Source of the DNA: UBA5972 sp964588725
GTDB lineage: Bacteria > Pseudomonadota > Alphaproteobacteria > Rhodobacterales > Rhodobacteraceae
Assembly: GCA_964588725.1 (NCBI GenBank)
Contig: CAZPQL010000057.1
Coordinates: forward strand, 1 to 19,048
Reading direction: 5' to 3'
DNA: 19,048 nucleotides
In this document: positions 6,810 through 13,637 of the stretch, in pieces
Position numbering within the stretch: the first letter of the stretch is position 1
Layout: every line of letters begins with the position of its first letter
Notes under the pieces: model-generated
Seen by the model: only the letters and a program-made list of their open reading frames with translations
What the model was told of the DNA's origin: nothing
The model's database searches: none
Program-made: the position numbers and the translations under genes

Positions 6810-7343
6810 ATGTCAAGAATTGGTAAAAAACCGGTCGACCTGCCCAGTGGCGTAAGCGCCAACGTGTCGGGACAGACGGTCGAAATCAAAGGCCCCAGGG
6901 GAACGCGCTCGTTCACTGCGTCTGACGATGTAACAATCACTTTGGCGGAAAACACCGTGTCTGTCATGCCGCGCGGCATGTCCAAACGCGCGCGCCAGCA
7001 ATGGGGCATGTCCCGCACCCAGGTGGCCAACCTTGTCACCGGTGTCACTGCCGGTTTCAGCAAGGAATTGGAAATCAACGGCGTTGGTTTTCGTGCTTCG
7101 GTGCAAGGCAACATTCTTAAATTGCAACTGGGTTATTCACACGATGTGAATTTCGAAATTCCTGCCGACGTGACCATTACGGCCCCGAAACCCACAGTGG
7201 TGATTGTCGAGGGCATAGACCAGCAAGTCGTTGGACAGGTCGCGGCAAATATTCGCGAATGGCGCAAACCCGAACCTTACAAGGGTAAAGGCATCAAATA
7301 CAAAGATGAATTTATCTTCCGTAAGGAAGGCAAGAAGAAATAA
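6810..7343 (+). CDS. rplF: 50S ribosomal protein L6 (uL6)
   Basis: A 177-residue L6, made of two related alpha/beta repeats and sitting near the factor-binding site and sarcin-ricin loop. It opens M-S-R-I-G-K-K-P-V and contains G-V-T-A-G-F-S-K-E-L-E-I-N-G-V-G-F-R-A in the middle, and ends with the conserved P-E-P-Y-K-G-K-G-I-K-Y near the C-terminus. Two adjacent ATGs occur at 6807 and 6810. The second is chosen because it gives the family's N-terminus and better spacing from GGGGG. It follows rpsH by only a few bases. Confidence 0.97.
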   Translation: MSRIGKKPVDLPSGVSANVSGQTVEIKGPRGTRSFTASDDVTITLAENTVSVMPRGMSKRARQQWGMSRTQVANLVTGVTAGFSKELEINGVGFRASVQGNILKLQLGYSHDVNFEIPADVTITAPKPTVVIVEGIDQQVVGQVAANIREWRKPEPYKGKGIKYKDEFIFRKEGKKK

Positions 7344-7355
7344 GGAGCAAAGTAA

Positions 7356-7715
7356 ATGGCACAAACCAGACGAACCTTGTTCCTGAAGCGCCGGATGCGC
7401 GTACGGAACAAACTGCGCAAGACGGCCGGTGGCCGTCCCCGTCTCAGCGTTCACCGGTCTTCCAAAAACATCAGCGTGCAGCTGATCGACGATGCGAACG
7501 GAGTCACCCTGGCCTCGGCCTCCAGTCTTGAGAAAGCACTGGGCGTTGTGGGTAAGAACAACATCGACGTTGCGGGTAAGATTGGCACCGAAATCGCCAA
7601 ACGCGCCAAAAAGGCTGGTGTGACCGAGTGTTATTTTGATCGCGGTGGCTTTCTTTTCCACGGAAAAGTCAAAGCGCTTGCAGATGCTGCCCGTGAGGGC
7701 GGCCTGAAATTCTAA
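7356..7715 (+). CDS. rplR: 50S ribosomal protein L18 (uL18)
   Basis: A 119-residue L18, a 5S rRNA-binding protein of the central protuberance that acts with L5. The basic N-terminus R-R-M-R-V-R-N-K-L-R-K is followed by R-P-R-L-S-V-H-R-S-S-K-N-I at about 28-40. The C-terminal F-D-R-G-G-F-L-F-H-G-K-V-K-A-L-A-D-A-A-R-E-G-G-L-x-F ending is diagnostic. It lies 12 bp after rplF, with AAGGAG before the ATG. Confidence 0.98.
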   Translation: MAQTRRTLFLKRRMRVRNKLRKTAGGRPRLSVHRSSKNISVQLIDDANGVTLASASSLEKALGVVGKNNIDVAGKIGTEIAKRAKKAGVTECYFDRGGFLFHGKVKALADAAREGGLKF

Positions 7716-7727
7716 GGGGTAAATGTA

Positions 7728-8315
7728 ATGGCTAGAGAAGACAGAGGCCGGAACAAACGTCGCGACCGCGACGAAACTCCGGAGTTCGAGGATCGCCTGG
7801 TCGCGATCAACCGCGTGTCCAAAACCGTCAAGGGCGGTAAGCGTTTTGGCTTTGCCGCGCTTGTAGTGGTGGGCGACCAAAAGGGGCGCGTCGGGTTTGG
7901 CAAAGGCAAGGCGAAAGAAGTCCCCGAGGCCATTCGCAAAGCCACCGAGGCCGCCAAACGCCAGATGATCCGCGTACCTCTGCGCGAGGGCCGCACCCTG
8001 CACCACGATATGAACGGGCGTCACGGCGCCGGTAAAGTCGTGATGCGCACAGCACCGCAAGGCACCGGTATTATCGCAGGCGGCCCCATGCGCGCAGTGT
8101 TCGAAATGTTGGGTGTGCAGGACGTGGTGGCGAAATCCATCGGGTCGCAAAACCCTTATAACATGATCCGCGCCACCATGGACGGTCTGAAAAAAGAGCT
8201 TTCCCCGCGTCTGGTTGCCCAACGTCGCGGTAAGAAGGTTTCGGACATATTGCCTAAATCTGATGTGGTCGCACCGGCTCCGGCTGAGGCACCTGCCGAA
8301 ACTGCGGAGGCCTGA
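7728..8315 (+). CDS. rpsE: 30S ribosomal protein S5 (uS5)
   Basis: A 195-residue S5, which helps decoding accuracy and the ribosomal mRNA helicase. The N-terminal dsRBD-like domain covers about 22-88, and its K-T-V-K-G-G-K-R loop at 32-39 is the region where spectinomycin-resistance changes fall in other bacteria; it looks wild-type. The second domain contains G-I-I-A-G-G-P-M-R-A-V at about 114-124. The tail is rich in Pro, Ala and Glu, common in Alphaproteobacteria. rpmD starts 2 bp after its stop. Confidence 0.98.
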   Translation: MAREDRGRNKRRDRDETPEFEDRLVAINRVSKTVKGGKRFGFAALVVVGDQKGRVGFGKGKAKEVPEAIRKATEAAKRQMIRVPLREGRTLHHDMNGRHGAGKVVMRTAPQGTGIIAGGPMRAVFEMLGVQDVVAKSIGSQNPYNMIRATMDGLKKELSPRLVAQRRGKKVSDILPKSDVVAPAPAEAPAETAEA

Positions 8316-8317
8316 TC

Positions 8318-8506
8318 ATGGCAAAAACAATCGTCGTCAAACAGACCGGCAGCCCCATCCGCCGCCCCGCCAAACAGCGGGCCACATTGGTGGGCTTGGG
8401 CCTGAACAAAATGCACAAAACGCGCGAGCTGGAAGATACTCCGGCGGTTCGCGGTATGGTGGCGAAAGTGCGCCATATGGTGGAGATTGTTGAAGAGAAG
8501 GGCTAA
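8318..8506 (+). CDS. rpmD: 50S ribosomal protein L30 (uL30)
   Basis: A 62-residue L30, a small 23S rRNA-binding protein. It shows V-K-Q-T-G-S-P-I-R-R near the start, L-G-L-N-K-M-H-K-T-R-E-L-E-D-T-P-A-V-R-G-M in the middle, and a hydrophobic V-R-H-M-V-E-I-V end. It normally precedes rplO directly. Here it is the last gene before a 1.4-kb interruption, and a GC-rich palindrome followed by TTTCTC (8523-8547) lies 16 bp after its stop and may end the transcript. Confidence 0.97.
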   Translation: MAKTIVVKQTGSPIRRPAKQRATLVGLGLNKMHKTRELEDTPAVRGMVAKVRHMVEIVEEKG

Positions 8507-8522
8507 GCCTTTTTCGCCGATG

Positions 8523-8541
8523 CCCCGCACTTGATGCGGGG
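8523..8541. repeat. 19-bp palindrome A1 (possible rpmD terminator)
   Basis: CCCCGCA (8523-8529), loop CTTGA, TGCGGGG (8535-8541): a perfect 7-bp stem followed by TTTCTC. It belongs to a set of four 19-bp palindromes of the alphaproteobacterial CCCCGGATCAA-type seen at two places in this window. Together with A2 it forms an inverted pair. Its position just after rpmD, with a short T-rich tail, also makes it a plausible rho-independent terminator. Confidence 0.75.
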
Positions 8542-8563
8542 TTTCTCATCTGACAGACAAAGA

Positions 8564-8582
8564 CCCCGCGTCAAATGCGGGG
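8564..8582. repeat. 19-bp palindrome A2
   Basis: CCCCGC (8564-8569), loop GTCAAAT, GCGGGG (8577-8582). This is the same 19-bp element as A1 but in opposite orientation (TCAA in the loop instead of TTGA), 22 bp downstream. The flank ACAAAGA directly before it is shared with palindrome B2 after rpoA. Confidence 0.75.
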
Positions 8583-8617
8583 CGCTCAAATTGTAAACCT
8601 GAAAAATGAGTAAGCGC

Positions 8618-8680
8618 AGGGTGGGTGCTTGCACCGACTGCCGCGCTCGATGTTGGATGGCGGGTGAAATCACCCACCCT
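8618..8680. repeat. REP-like double hairpin
   Basis: AGGGTGGGTG (8618-8627) and CACCCACCCT (8671-8680) are perfect 10-bp inverted arms about 43 bp apart. Each arm also forms its own small hairpin: GGTGC-TT-GCACC inside the left part, and GGGTG-AAAT-CACCC inside the right part. Such nested paired hairpins resemble bacterial REP/BIME elements and GGGTGGGTG repeats seen in other Rhodobacterales (recall only). It lies in the 253-bp gap between rpmD and the PhyH-type gene; the rest of that gap shows nothing I can name. Confidence 0.65.
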
Positions 8681-8759
8681 ACGGGAATGGATGACCGGGG
8701 CGTGTCAACGGCGGGTACCGGAACACTGGGTCTGCGCAGCCTCGGCTTAGTACGCCCTC

Positions 8760-9629
8760 TCAATCGCCGTCTTGCGCTGCTTGCTGATCAAAAAACGATG
8801 TTACCGATGGCTTTTCGGGGATCTCTGTTTCAAAAGCCGAGCAACGCACACGGCCCGAGACTTTGCCGCGCACCAGATCATGGGTGAATTTGCTTGGTAA
8901 ATGGTTGGGGCTAAGCTCGATTGCATCTTCCGCATAATAAGTGGCTATATAAAGCGTGCGCGGCAATTTAGACAGGTTCGGGGCAGAACCGTGCAGCAGG
9001 CTTGAATGCATCAGGCATACCGAGCCGGCAACCCCCGTACAGCTTTGCAGGTTATCCTGATGGGCTTTGACGACATCGTCGGAAACGGCACCTGTAAATC
9101 GACCATTGTGCCAAAGCGGGAAAAGCGGCCCTCTATGTGTCCCGGGCACCACCTCCAGCGGGCCGTTGTCCATTGTCACGTCGTCCATAAATAATAGTGC
9201 GGTGACAAGATCATCGTTGCTCATCGGTTGAAACGGGAAATCCTGATGAAATTTTACCTGTGTGGCAGCACCCGGTTGCTTTGAATTCACCTTACCGTGG
9301 TGAAACCTGATATTCGGCCCAATCAGATCAACGACGTAATCAACCGTGCGCGCGTTTCGCATGACGTTCAGATAGTCGCCGGAGATTTCTTCGGGCGATT
9401 GAACCCGGCGCAAGGCCGGATGTTGACGACTGTGACCGGGCTCTAGGTCAAAGCGCGGACGCCCGTCCAATGTCACACCGTAATCACCGGAGTGTTCTTT
9501 GCTGTCGTTCACCCATTTTGCAAACGTTTTGCGCAACCCGTCCAGTTGTTGGGCGCTAACCGCTTGTTCCAACATAATAAATCCGTCGCGCCAGAAGGCG
9601 TCGATTTTGTGCTGAGTCAATCCTGTCAC
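8760..9629 (-). CDS. Phytanoyl-CoA dioxygenase (PhyH) family protein
   Basis: A 289-residue soluble protein of the PhyH family, Fe(II)/2-oxoglutarate oxygenases that hydroxylate diverse small molecules. The family's K-F-H-Q-D (about 126-130) gives the iron ligands His128 and Asp130, L-L-H-G-S-A-P-N gives His213, and R-T-L-Y-I-A-T-Y gives Arg224 for 2-oxoglutarate. N-G-P-L-E-V-V-P-G-T-H-R-G-P at about 155-168 is characteristic of the fold. Substrate is unknown. The start is a GTG at 9629 with only a weak AAGG upstream. The gene lies antisense between rpmD and rplO, splitting the spc operon. Confidence 0.9.
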   Translation of the reverse strand: MTGLTQHKIDAFWRDGFIMLEQAVSAQQLDGLRKTFAKWVNDSKEHSGDYGVTLDGRPRFDLEPGHSRQHPALRRVQSPEEISGDYLNVMRNARTVDYVVDLIGPNIRFHHGKVNSKQPGAATQVKFHQDFPFQPMSNDDLVTALLFMDDVTMDNGPLEVVPGTHRGPLFPLWHNGRFTGAVSDDVVKAHQDNLQSCTGVAGSVCLMHSSLLHGSAPNLSKLPRTLYIATYYAEDAIELSPNHLPSKFTHDLVRGKVSGRVRCSAFETEIPEKPSVTSFFDQQAAQDGD

Positions 9630-9778
9630 AATATGGTTTACCTTGTTCGTCAGAATCCCGCTGCGATTTGATACAATGAATTTAACGCACCCGATTTTCG
9701 GTTTACGTCAAAAACCGTCGCATTTTTACAATCCTCATTTTTAGCAGATTTGTCAGCCGTTGACGACATGCGCCCCAT

Positions 9779-9796
9779 CGACACTCTAATGTGTCG
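9779..9796. promoter_or_regulatory. Palindrome just upstream of the rplO promoter
   Basis: CGACAC (9779-9784), loop TCTAAT, GTGTCG (9791-9796): a perfect 6-bp inverted repeat centred 14 bp before the -35 of the candidate rplO promoter and within the divergent PhyH/rplO gap. Its size and place suit a dimeric regulator site. The regulator is unknown. The remaining ~150 bp of the gap toward the PhyH gene show no clear promoter. Confidence 0.35.
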
Positions 9797-9801
9797 GGCT
9801 C

Positions 9802-9830
9802 TTGATCACTCTTGAATTCCCATCTATACG
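9802..9830 (+). promoter_or_regulatory. Promoter for rplO-secY-adk
   Basis: TTGATC (9802-9807) and TATACG (9825-9830) with a 17-bp spacer form a good sigma-70-type promoter. Transcription would start near 9837, giving a leader of about 96 nt before rplO. A separate promoter here is expected because the antisense PhyH gene and repeats cut rplO off from the upstream spc genes. Confidence 0.65.
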
Positions 9831-9932
9831 CCCCCGGTGGACGCCGCGCGCGGCCATAGAATCACATTGTAACGCCGTGTTTATCCCTTTCGTCGCAATC
9901 GGGGGGTAGTTCCGGCAAAAGGAGAATGCGAC

Positions 9933-10406
9933 ATGAAACTCAATGAATTACGTGACAATCCCGGCGCCACCAAATCGCGCAAGCGCATCGGTCGCGGTCC
10001 CGGTTCGGGCACCGGTAAAACCGGTGGTCGCGGTATCAAGGGCCAGAAATCGCGCTCGGGTGTGGCCATCGCCGGTTACGAGGGCGGCCAGATGCCGCTG
10101 TACCAGCGTTTGCCGAAACGCGGTTTCAACAACATTAACGCCAAGCGCCACGCGGTCGTAAATCTGGGCCTGTTGCAGAAATTTATCGATGCGGGGAAGA
10201 TCGACACCAAGAAACCGATCACCGAGAAATCGCTGGTGGACTCCGGTCTGGTGCGCCGTGTGCGCGACGGTGTGCGTATCCTTGCCAAGGGTGATTTCAA
10301 AGCCAAGGTCGATCTCACAGTCACAGGCGCGTCAAAATCCGCCGTTGCGGCTGTCGAGGCTGCTGGCGGAAAATTGACCACCGCCGCGCCAAAATCGTCG
10401 GAATAA
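9933..10406 (+). CDS. rplO: 50S ribosomal protein L15 (uL15)
   Basis: A 157-residue L15, a late-assembly protein of the large subunit. The long Gly/Arg/Lys-rich N-terminal arm (R-I-G-R-G-P-G-S-G-x-G-K-T-G-G-R-G at about 18-34, then G-Q-K-S-R-S-G) is unmistakable, as is F-E/Y-G-G-Q-M-P-L-Y-x-R-L-P-K-R-G-F at about 50-65. AAAGGAGAA precedes the ATG. It is first in its transcript here, followed by secY after 112 bp; that gap has a small GCAGC/GCTGC hairpin but no clear promoter. Confidence 0.98.
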   Translation: MKLNELRDNPGATKSRKRIGRGPGSGTGKTGGRGIKGQKSRSGVAIAGYEGGQMPLYQRLPKRGFNNINAKRHAVVNLGLLQKFIDAGKIDTKKPITEKSLVDSGLVRRVRDGVRILAKGDFKAKVDLTVTGASKSAVAAVEAAGGKLTTAAPKSSE

Positions 10407-10518
10407 TCCTTGTTTGCAGCGCTTTGGCTGCTTACATGTCGGTCTGACGAATTTATCTGTGCCGTCGGGCATCCACGGGTTTGGATCGCGCGGCGCAACC
10501 GCATAAGGGACAAGCGTT

Positions 10519-11871
10519 ATGGCATCTGCCGCAGAACAAATGGCCGCCAACCTAAGTTGGAGCGCCTTTGGCAAAGCCACCGAGTTGCGCCAGCGCATTC
10601 TCTTCGCTCTGGGTCTGCTGATCGTTTATCGGCTTGGCACGTTCATTCCGGTGCCGGGCATCGACGCCGCATCGCTACGCGACTTCGTGACCGCGAATTC
10701 GGGTGGAATTGGCGGCATTCTGAATATGTTTTCGGGCGGTGCGATTGGCCGCATGGCGATCTTTGCCCTTGGGATCATGCCGTATATCTCCGCCTCGATC
10801 ATCGTGCAGCTGATGACGGCGATGGTGCCGCAGTTGGAACAGCTCAAAAAGGAAGGCGAGCAGGGGCGCAAGAAAATCAACCAATACACCCGTTATGGCA
10901 CGGTCATTCTGGCGGTGTTTCAGGCCTATGGGCTTGCGGTCAGTCTGGAAGCCGGCAATCTGGCCACTGATCCCGGCTGGTTCTTTCGCATTTCCACGAT
11001 CGTGACGCTGGTTGGCGGCACCATGTTCCTGATGTGGCTGGGCGAACAGATTACCGCGCGCGGTATCGGCAACGGTATTTCGCTGATCATCTTTGTCGGC
11101 ATCATCGCAGAGCTGCCTGCCGCTCTGGCACAGTTTCTGGCGCAGGGGCGTGCGGGTACGATCAGCCCTGCGGTGATCATCGGTGTGATGGTCATGGTGA
11201 TCGTCGTTATTGCCTTCATTGTGTTCGTCGAACGCGCCATGCGAAAAATTCATATTCAATACCCGCGCCGTCAGGTGGGCATGAAAATGTACGGCGGCGA
11301 AAGTTCGCACTTGCCCGTTAAGCTAAACCCTGCTGGCGTCATTCCGGTGATTTTTGCGTCTTCCTTGTTGTTGCTGCCGACAACGATTTCAACATTCTCG
11401 GGCACACAGGGATCGGGCATCATGAACACGATTCTTGCCTATTTCGGGCATGGACAGCCGCTGTATCTGTTGTTTTTCGCCGCCATGATCGCGTTCTTTT
11501 CGTATTTCTATACCGCGAATGTGTCGTTCAAAACCGACGACGTGGCTGACAATTTGAAAAATCAAAACGGTTTTGTGCCGGGCATTCGCCCAGGGGCCAA
11601 GACGGCCGAGTATCTGGACTATGTGGTCAACCGGTTGCTGGCCGTGGGCTCTCTCTATCTGGTTGCGGTGGCACTGTTGCCGGAAATTCTGCGCAGCCAA
11701 TTTGCCATTCCGTTTTATTTTGGCGGCACATCGGTGCTGATCGTGGTCTCGGTCACCATGGACACCATCAATCAAGTGCAAAGCCATATGCTGGCGCACC
11801 AATACGAAGGCCTGATCGAAAAATCCAAACTGCGCGGCAAAGGCCGCAAAAAGGGACCTGTACGTAAATGA
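10519..11871 (+). CDS. secY: Preprotein translocase subunit SecY
   Basis: A 450-residue integral membrane protein, the channel of the Sec translocon, with ten predicted membrane helices. Typical sequence is R-L-G-T-F-I-P-V-P-G-I-D at about 38-49, F-S-G-G-A-I-G-R-M-A-I-F-A-L-G-I-M-P-Y-I-S-A-S-I near 73-96 (plug and TM2), A-R-G-I-G-N-G-I-S-L-I-I-F near 182-194, and N-P-A-G-V-I-P-V-I-F-A-S near 271-282. The basic C-terminal tail faces the cytoplasm. AGGGACA precedes the ATG. The stop overlaps the adk start by 4 bases (ATGA), so the two are probably translationally coupled. Confidence 0.98.
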   Translation: MASAAEQMAANLSWSAFGKATELRQRILFALGLLIVYRLGTFIPVPGIDAASLRDFVTANSGGIGGILNMFSGGAIGRMAIFALGIMPYISASIIVQLMTAMVPQLEQLKKEGEQGRKKINQYTRYGTVILAVFQAYGLAVSLEAGNLATDPGWFFRISTIVTLVGGTMFLMWLGEQITARGIGNGISLIIFVGIIAELPAALAQFLAQGRAGTISPAVIIGVMVMVIVVIAFIVFVERAMRKIHIQYPRRQVGMKMYGGESSHLPVKLNPAGVIPVIFASSLLLLPTTISTFSGTQGSGIMNTILAYFGHGQPLYLLFFAAMIAFFSYFYTANVSFKTDDVADNLKNQNGFVPGIRPGAKTAEYLDYVVNRLLAVGSLYLVAVALLPEILRSQFAIPFYFGGTSVLIVVSVTMDTINQVQSHMLAHQYEGLIEKSKLRGKGRKKGPVRK

Positions 11872-12509
11872 ATATCATACTTTTGGGCCCTCCGGGGGCC
11901 GGCAAGGGCACACAGGCCCGACAGCTAGTCGCTGAACGCGGCATGGTACAGCTTTCAACCGGCGATATGCTGCGCGAAGCCAAAGACAGCGGTACCGAAA
12001 TGGGCAAAATCGTAGCAGGCGTGATGTCGCGCGGTGAGTTGGTGACAGATGAGATCGTGATCGGACTGATAGCTGAAAAACTGGAACAAGGCGCAAGTGG
12101 CGGGTTCATTTTTGACGGATTTCCGCGCACTCTGGCGCAGGCCGATGCTTTGGGCGATCTGCTGGAGAAATCGGGTCAGACGCTGGACCGCGTGATCGAG
12201 ATGGCGGTTGACGACGAAGCGCTGGTCGCGCGTATCGCCGGGCGATTTACCTGTGGGCAATGCGGTGAAGTTTACCATAAAGACACCAAACGCCCCGCCA
12301 AGGAAGACGCCTGTGACAACTGCGGCGCCGATGATTTCAAATTCCGCGCCGACGATAACGAGGACGCGCTGCGCGTGCGCTTGTTAGAGTATTACAAGAA
12401 AACGTCGCCGCTGATCGGGTATTATTACGCCAAGGGTAAATTGCAGTCGATCAATGGATTGGCAGCGATGGACGAGGTCGCAGGCTCTATAACGGCGGCG
12501 CTGAAATAG
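11868..12509 (+). CDS. adk: Adenylate kinase, zinc-lid type
   Basis: A 213-residue adenylate kinase that interconverts ATP + AMP with 2 ADP. The P-loop is G-P-P-G-A-G-K-G-T at 8-16, the AMP site has D-G-F-P-R (Arg87), and the LID carries four cysteines (129, 132, 149, 152) spaced as two CxxC pairs, which should bind structural zinc. It is translationally coupled to secY by a 4-bp overlap. The zinc LID is common in Rhodobacterales and Gram-positives but absent in E. coli Adk. A 294-bp gap with a promoter and hairpins follows. Confidence 0.98.
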   Translation: MNIILLGPPGAGKGTQARQLVAERGMVQLSTGDMLREAKDSGTEMGKIVAGVMSRGELVTDEIVIGLIAEKLEQGASGGFIFDGFPRTLAQADALGDLLEKSGQTLDRVIEMAVDDEALVARIAGRFTCGQCGEVYHKDTKRPAKEDACDNCGADDFKFRADDNEDALRVRLLEYYKKTSPLIGYYYAKGKLQSINGLAAMDEVAGSITAALK

Positions 12510-12604
12510 CGCCTGTCCGTCCGGGGCAACCGGGTAGCGTACGCGCCTTTTTTGTGTCGAACGTCGTACTCGGCAGGCGCAAACTTTCCGCGCCCGTATG
12601 TCTC

Positions 12605-12633
12605 TTGACGCCGCTGTCTTAACCCCCTAAACG
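12605..12633 (+). promoter_or_regulatory. Promoter for rpsM-rpsK-rpoA
   Basis: TTGACG (12605-12610) and TAAACG (12628-12633) with a 17-bp spacer ending in five C residues. The -35 is near perfect and the -10 weaker. Transcription would begin near 12640, leaving a leader of about 164 nt before rpsM. The gap before it (12510-12604) has a palindromic GCGTACGC and a TTTTTT run at about 12548-12553 but no stem good enough to call a terminator. Confidence 0.55.
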
Positions 12634-12713
12634 ACACCATCCCCGCATGTGGAATCTGCCTGTTTACATGGCTAAAACTTGCGAATCGGGTATGATTGTA
12701 GCCTTGGAAACGG

Positions 12714-12730
12714 GGCGGGGCCTTGCCGCC
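12714..12730 (+). other. First stem-loop in the rpsM leader
   Basis: GGCGG (12714-12718), 7-nt loop, CCGCC (12726-12730), followed by a perfect CCGGCGCCGG palindrome. With the second stem-loop at 12762-12781 it makes the rpsM leader unusually structured. It may only reflect GC-rich sequence. Confidence 0.35.
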
Positions 12731-12761
12731 ACTCCGGCGCCGGGCTTTCGTTGTGAAAAAA

Positions 12762-12781
12762 GGTTCCGGCATGACGGAACC
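12762..12781 (+). other. Second stem-loop in the rpsM leader
   Basis: GGTTCCG (12762-12768), loop GCATGA, CGGAACC (12775-12781): a perfect 7-bp stem preceded by six A residues, ending 22 nt before the rpsM GTG start. The position right before the ribosome binding site suits translational feedback by a ribosomal protein; which one is unknown. Confidence 0.5.
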
Positions 12782-12803
12782 GCAATGAAGAAGTGGAGAC
12801 AAC

Positions 12804-13172
12804 GTGGCACGTATTGCTGGCGTTAACATTCCGACCCATAAACGGGTTCATATCGCACTTACTTATATTCACGGCATTGGCAACACCACCGCCAAAGCTA
12901 TTTGTGAGGCGGTGGGCATCGATCAAAGCCGTCGCGTCAATGAATTGTCCGACGCCGAAGTACTGTCGGTGCGCGAACACATTGATACCAACGTGGCAGT
13001 CGAAGGCGACCTGCGGCGTGAGAAATCCATGAACATCAAACGTCTGATGGATCTGGGGTGCTATCGCGGTCTGCGCCACCGGCGTGGCCTGCCTGTACGC
13101 GGTCAGCGTACCCACACAAACGCCCGCACCCGCAAAGGCCCCGCCCGCGCGATTGCTGGCAAAAAGAAATAG
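12804..13172 (+). CDS. rpsM: 30S ribosomal protein S13 (uS13)
   Basis: A 122-residue S13 of the 30S head, which forms bridges to the large subunit and touches P-site tRNA with its tail. It starts at GTG (12804), read as Met, giving M-A-R-I-A-G-V-N-I-P; GTGGAG lies 5 bases upstream. Other marks are Y-I-H-G-I-G-N-T-T-A at about 22-31, D-L-G-C-Y-R-G-L-R-H-R-R-G-L-P-V-R-G-Q-R-T-H-T-N-A-R-T at about 81-107, and a basic K-K-K end. rpsK follows 11 bp later. Confidence 0.98.
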   Translation: MARIAGVNIPTHKRVHIALTYIHGIGNTTAKAICEAVGIDQSRRVNELSDAEVLSVREHIDTNVAVEGDLRREKSMNIKRLMDLGCYRGLRHRRGLPVRGQRTHTNARTRKGPARAIAGKKK

Positions 13173-13183
13173 GGAACTGACCA

Positions 13184-13573
13184 ATGGCACGTGAAAAAGT
13201 TCGCGCTAAGAAAAAAGTTCGCAAGAATATCGCCACCGGTGTGGCGCATGTGAACTCCAGCTTCAACAACACCAAAATCCTGATTTCGGACGTGCAGGGC
13301 AACGCCATCGCCTGGTCGTCGGCAGGCACCATGGGGTTCAAGGGCTCGCGCAAATCGACACCATACGCGGCGCAGATGGCTGCCGAAGATGCCGGTAAAA
13401 AGGCGCAGGAACACGGGATGAAAACGCTTGAAGTTCAGGTTCAGGGTCCCGGTTCGGGGCGTGAAAGCGCATTGCGTGCTTTGGCGGCTGTCGGGTTCAA
13501 CATCACCGCGATCCGCGACGTGACACCGATTTCGCATAACGGCTGTCGTCCACCAAAACGCCGCCGCGTCTAA
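13184..13573 (+). CDS. rpsK: 30S ribosomal protein S11 (uS11)
   Basis: A 129-residue S11 of the 30S platform, near the E-site mRNA. The sequence has N-I-A-T-G-V-A-H-V-N-S-S-F-N-N-T at about 15-30, S-S-A-G-T-M-G-F-K-G-S-R-K-S-T-P-Y-A-A-Q at about 45-64, G-P-G-S-G-R-E-S-A-L-R-A-L at 88-100, and the invariant end D-V-T-P-I-x-H-N-G-C-R-P-P-K-R-R-R-V. In many bacteria rpsD follows; here it does not, and rpoA comes after a 111-bp structured gap. Confidence 0.98.
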   Translation: MAREKVRAKKKVRKNIATGVAHVNSSFNNTKILISDVQGNAIAWSSAGTMGFKGSRKSTPYAAQMAAEDAGKKAQEHGMKTLEVQVQGPGSGRESALRALAAVGFNITAIRDVTPISHNGCRPPKRRRV

Positions 13574-13584
13574 GTAGTTTACCG

Positions 13585-13607
13585 GACCGCCCGGCGCGCG
13601 GGTGGTC
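13585..13607 (+). other. Stem-loop after rpsK
   Basis: GACCGCCCG (13585-13593), loop GCGCG, CGGGTGGTC (13599-13607): a 9-bp stem with one G-U pair, 11 nt after the rpsK stop. It is followed by TGTTAATGATTTT rather than a clean U-run, so it could be a partial terminator or an mRNA 3'-end stabiliser setting the S11:RpoA ratio. Confidence 0.5.
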
Positions 13608-13637
13608 TGTTAATGATTTTAATACCCTCGGGCGTTC

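Noticed and set aside
7137..8222. 361-codon minus-strand frame opposite rplF, rplR and rpsE
   Set aside because: It is fully antisense to three certain ribosomal genes. Long antisense frames are expected from the codon bias of GC-rich, strongly expressed genes.
12540..12555. Terminator after adk (GCGTACGC followed by TTTTTT)
   Set aside because: The palindrome leaves no room for a loop and no other stem sits directly before the T-run.
12647..12826. 59-codon plus-strand frame in the rpsM leader, overlapping the rpsM start
   Set aside because: It has no Shine-Dalgarno, runs through two hairpins and has no family-like sequence. It is more likely a chance frame in the leader than an upstream regulatory ORF.
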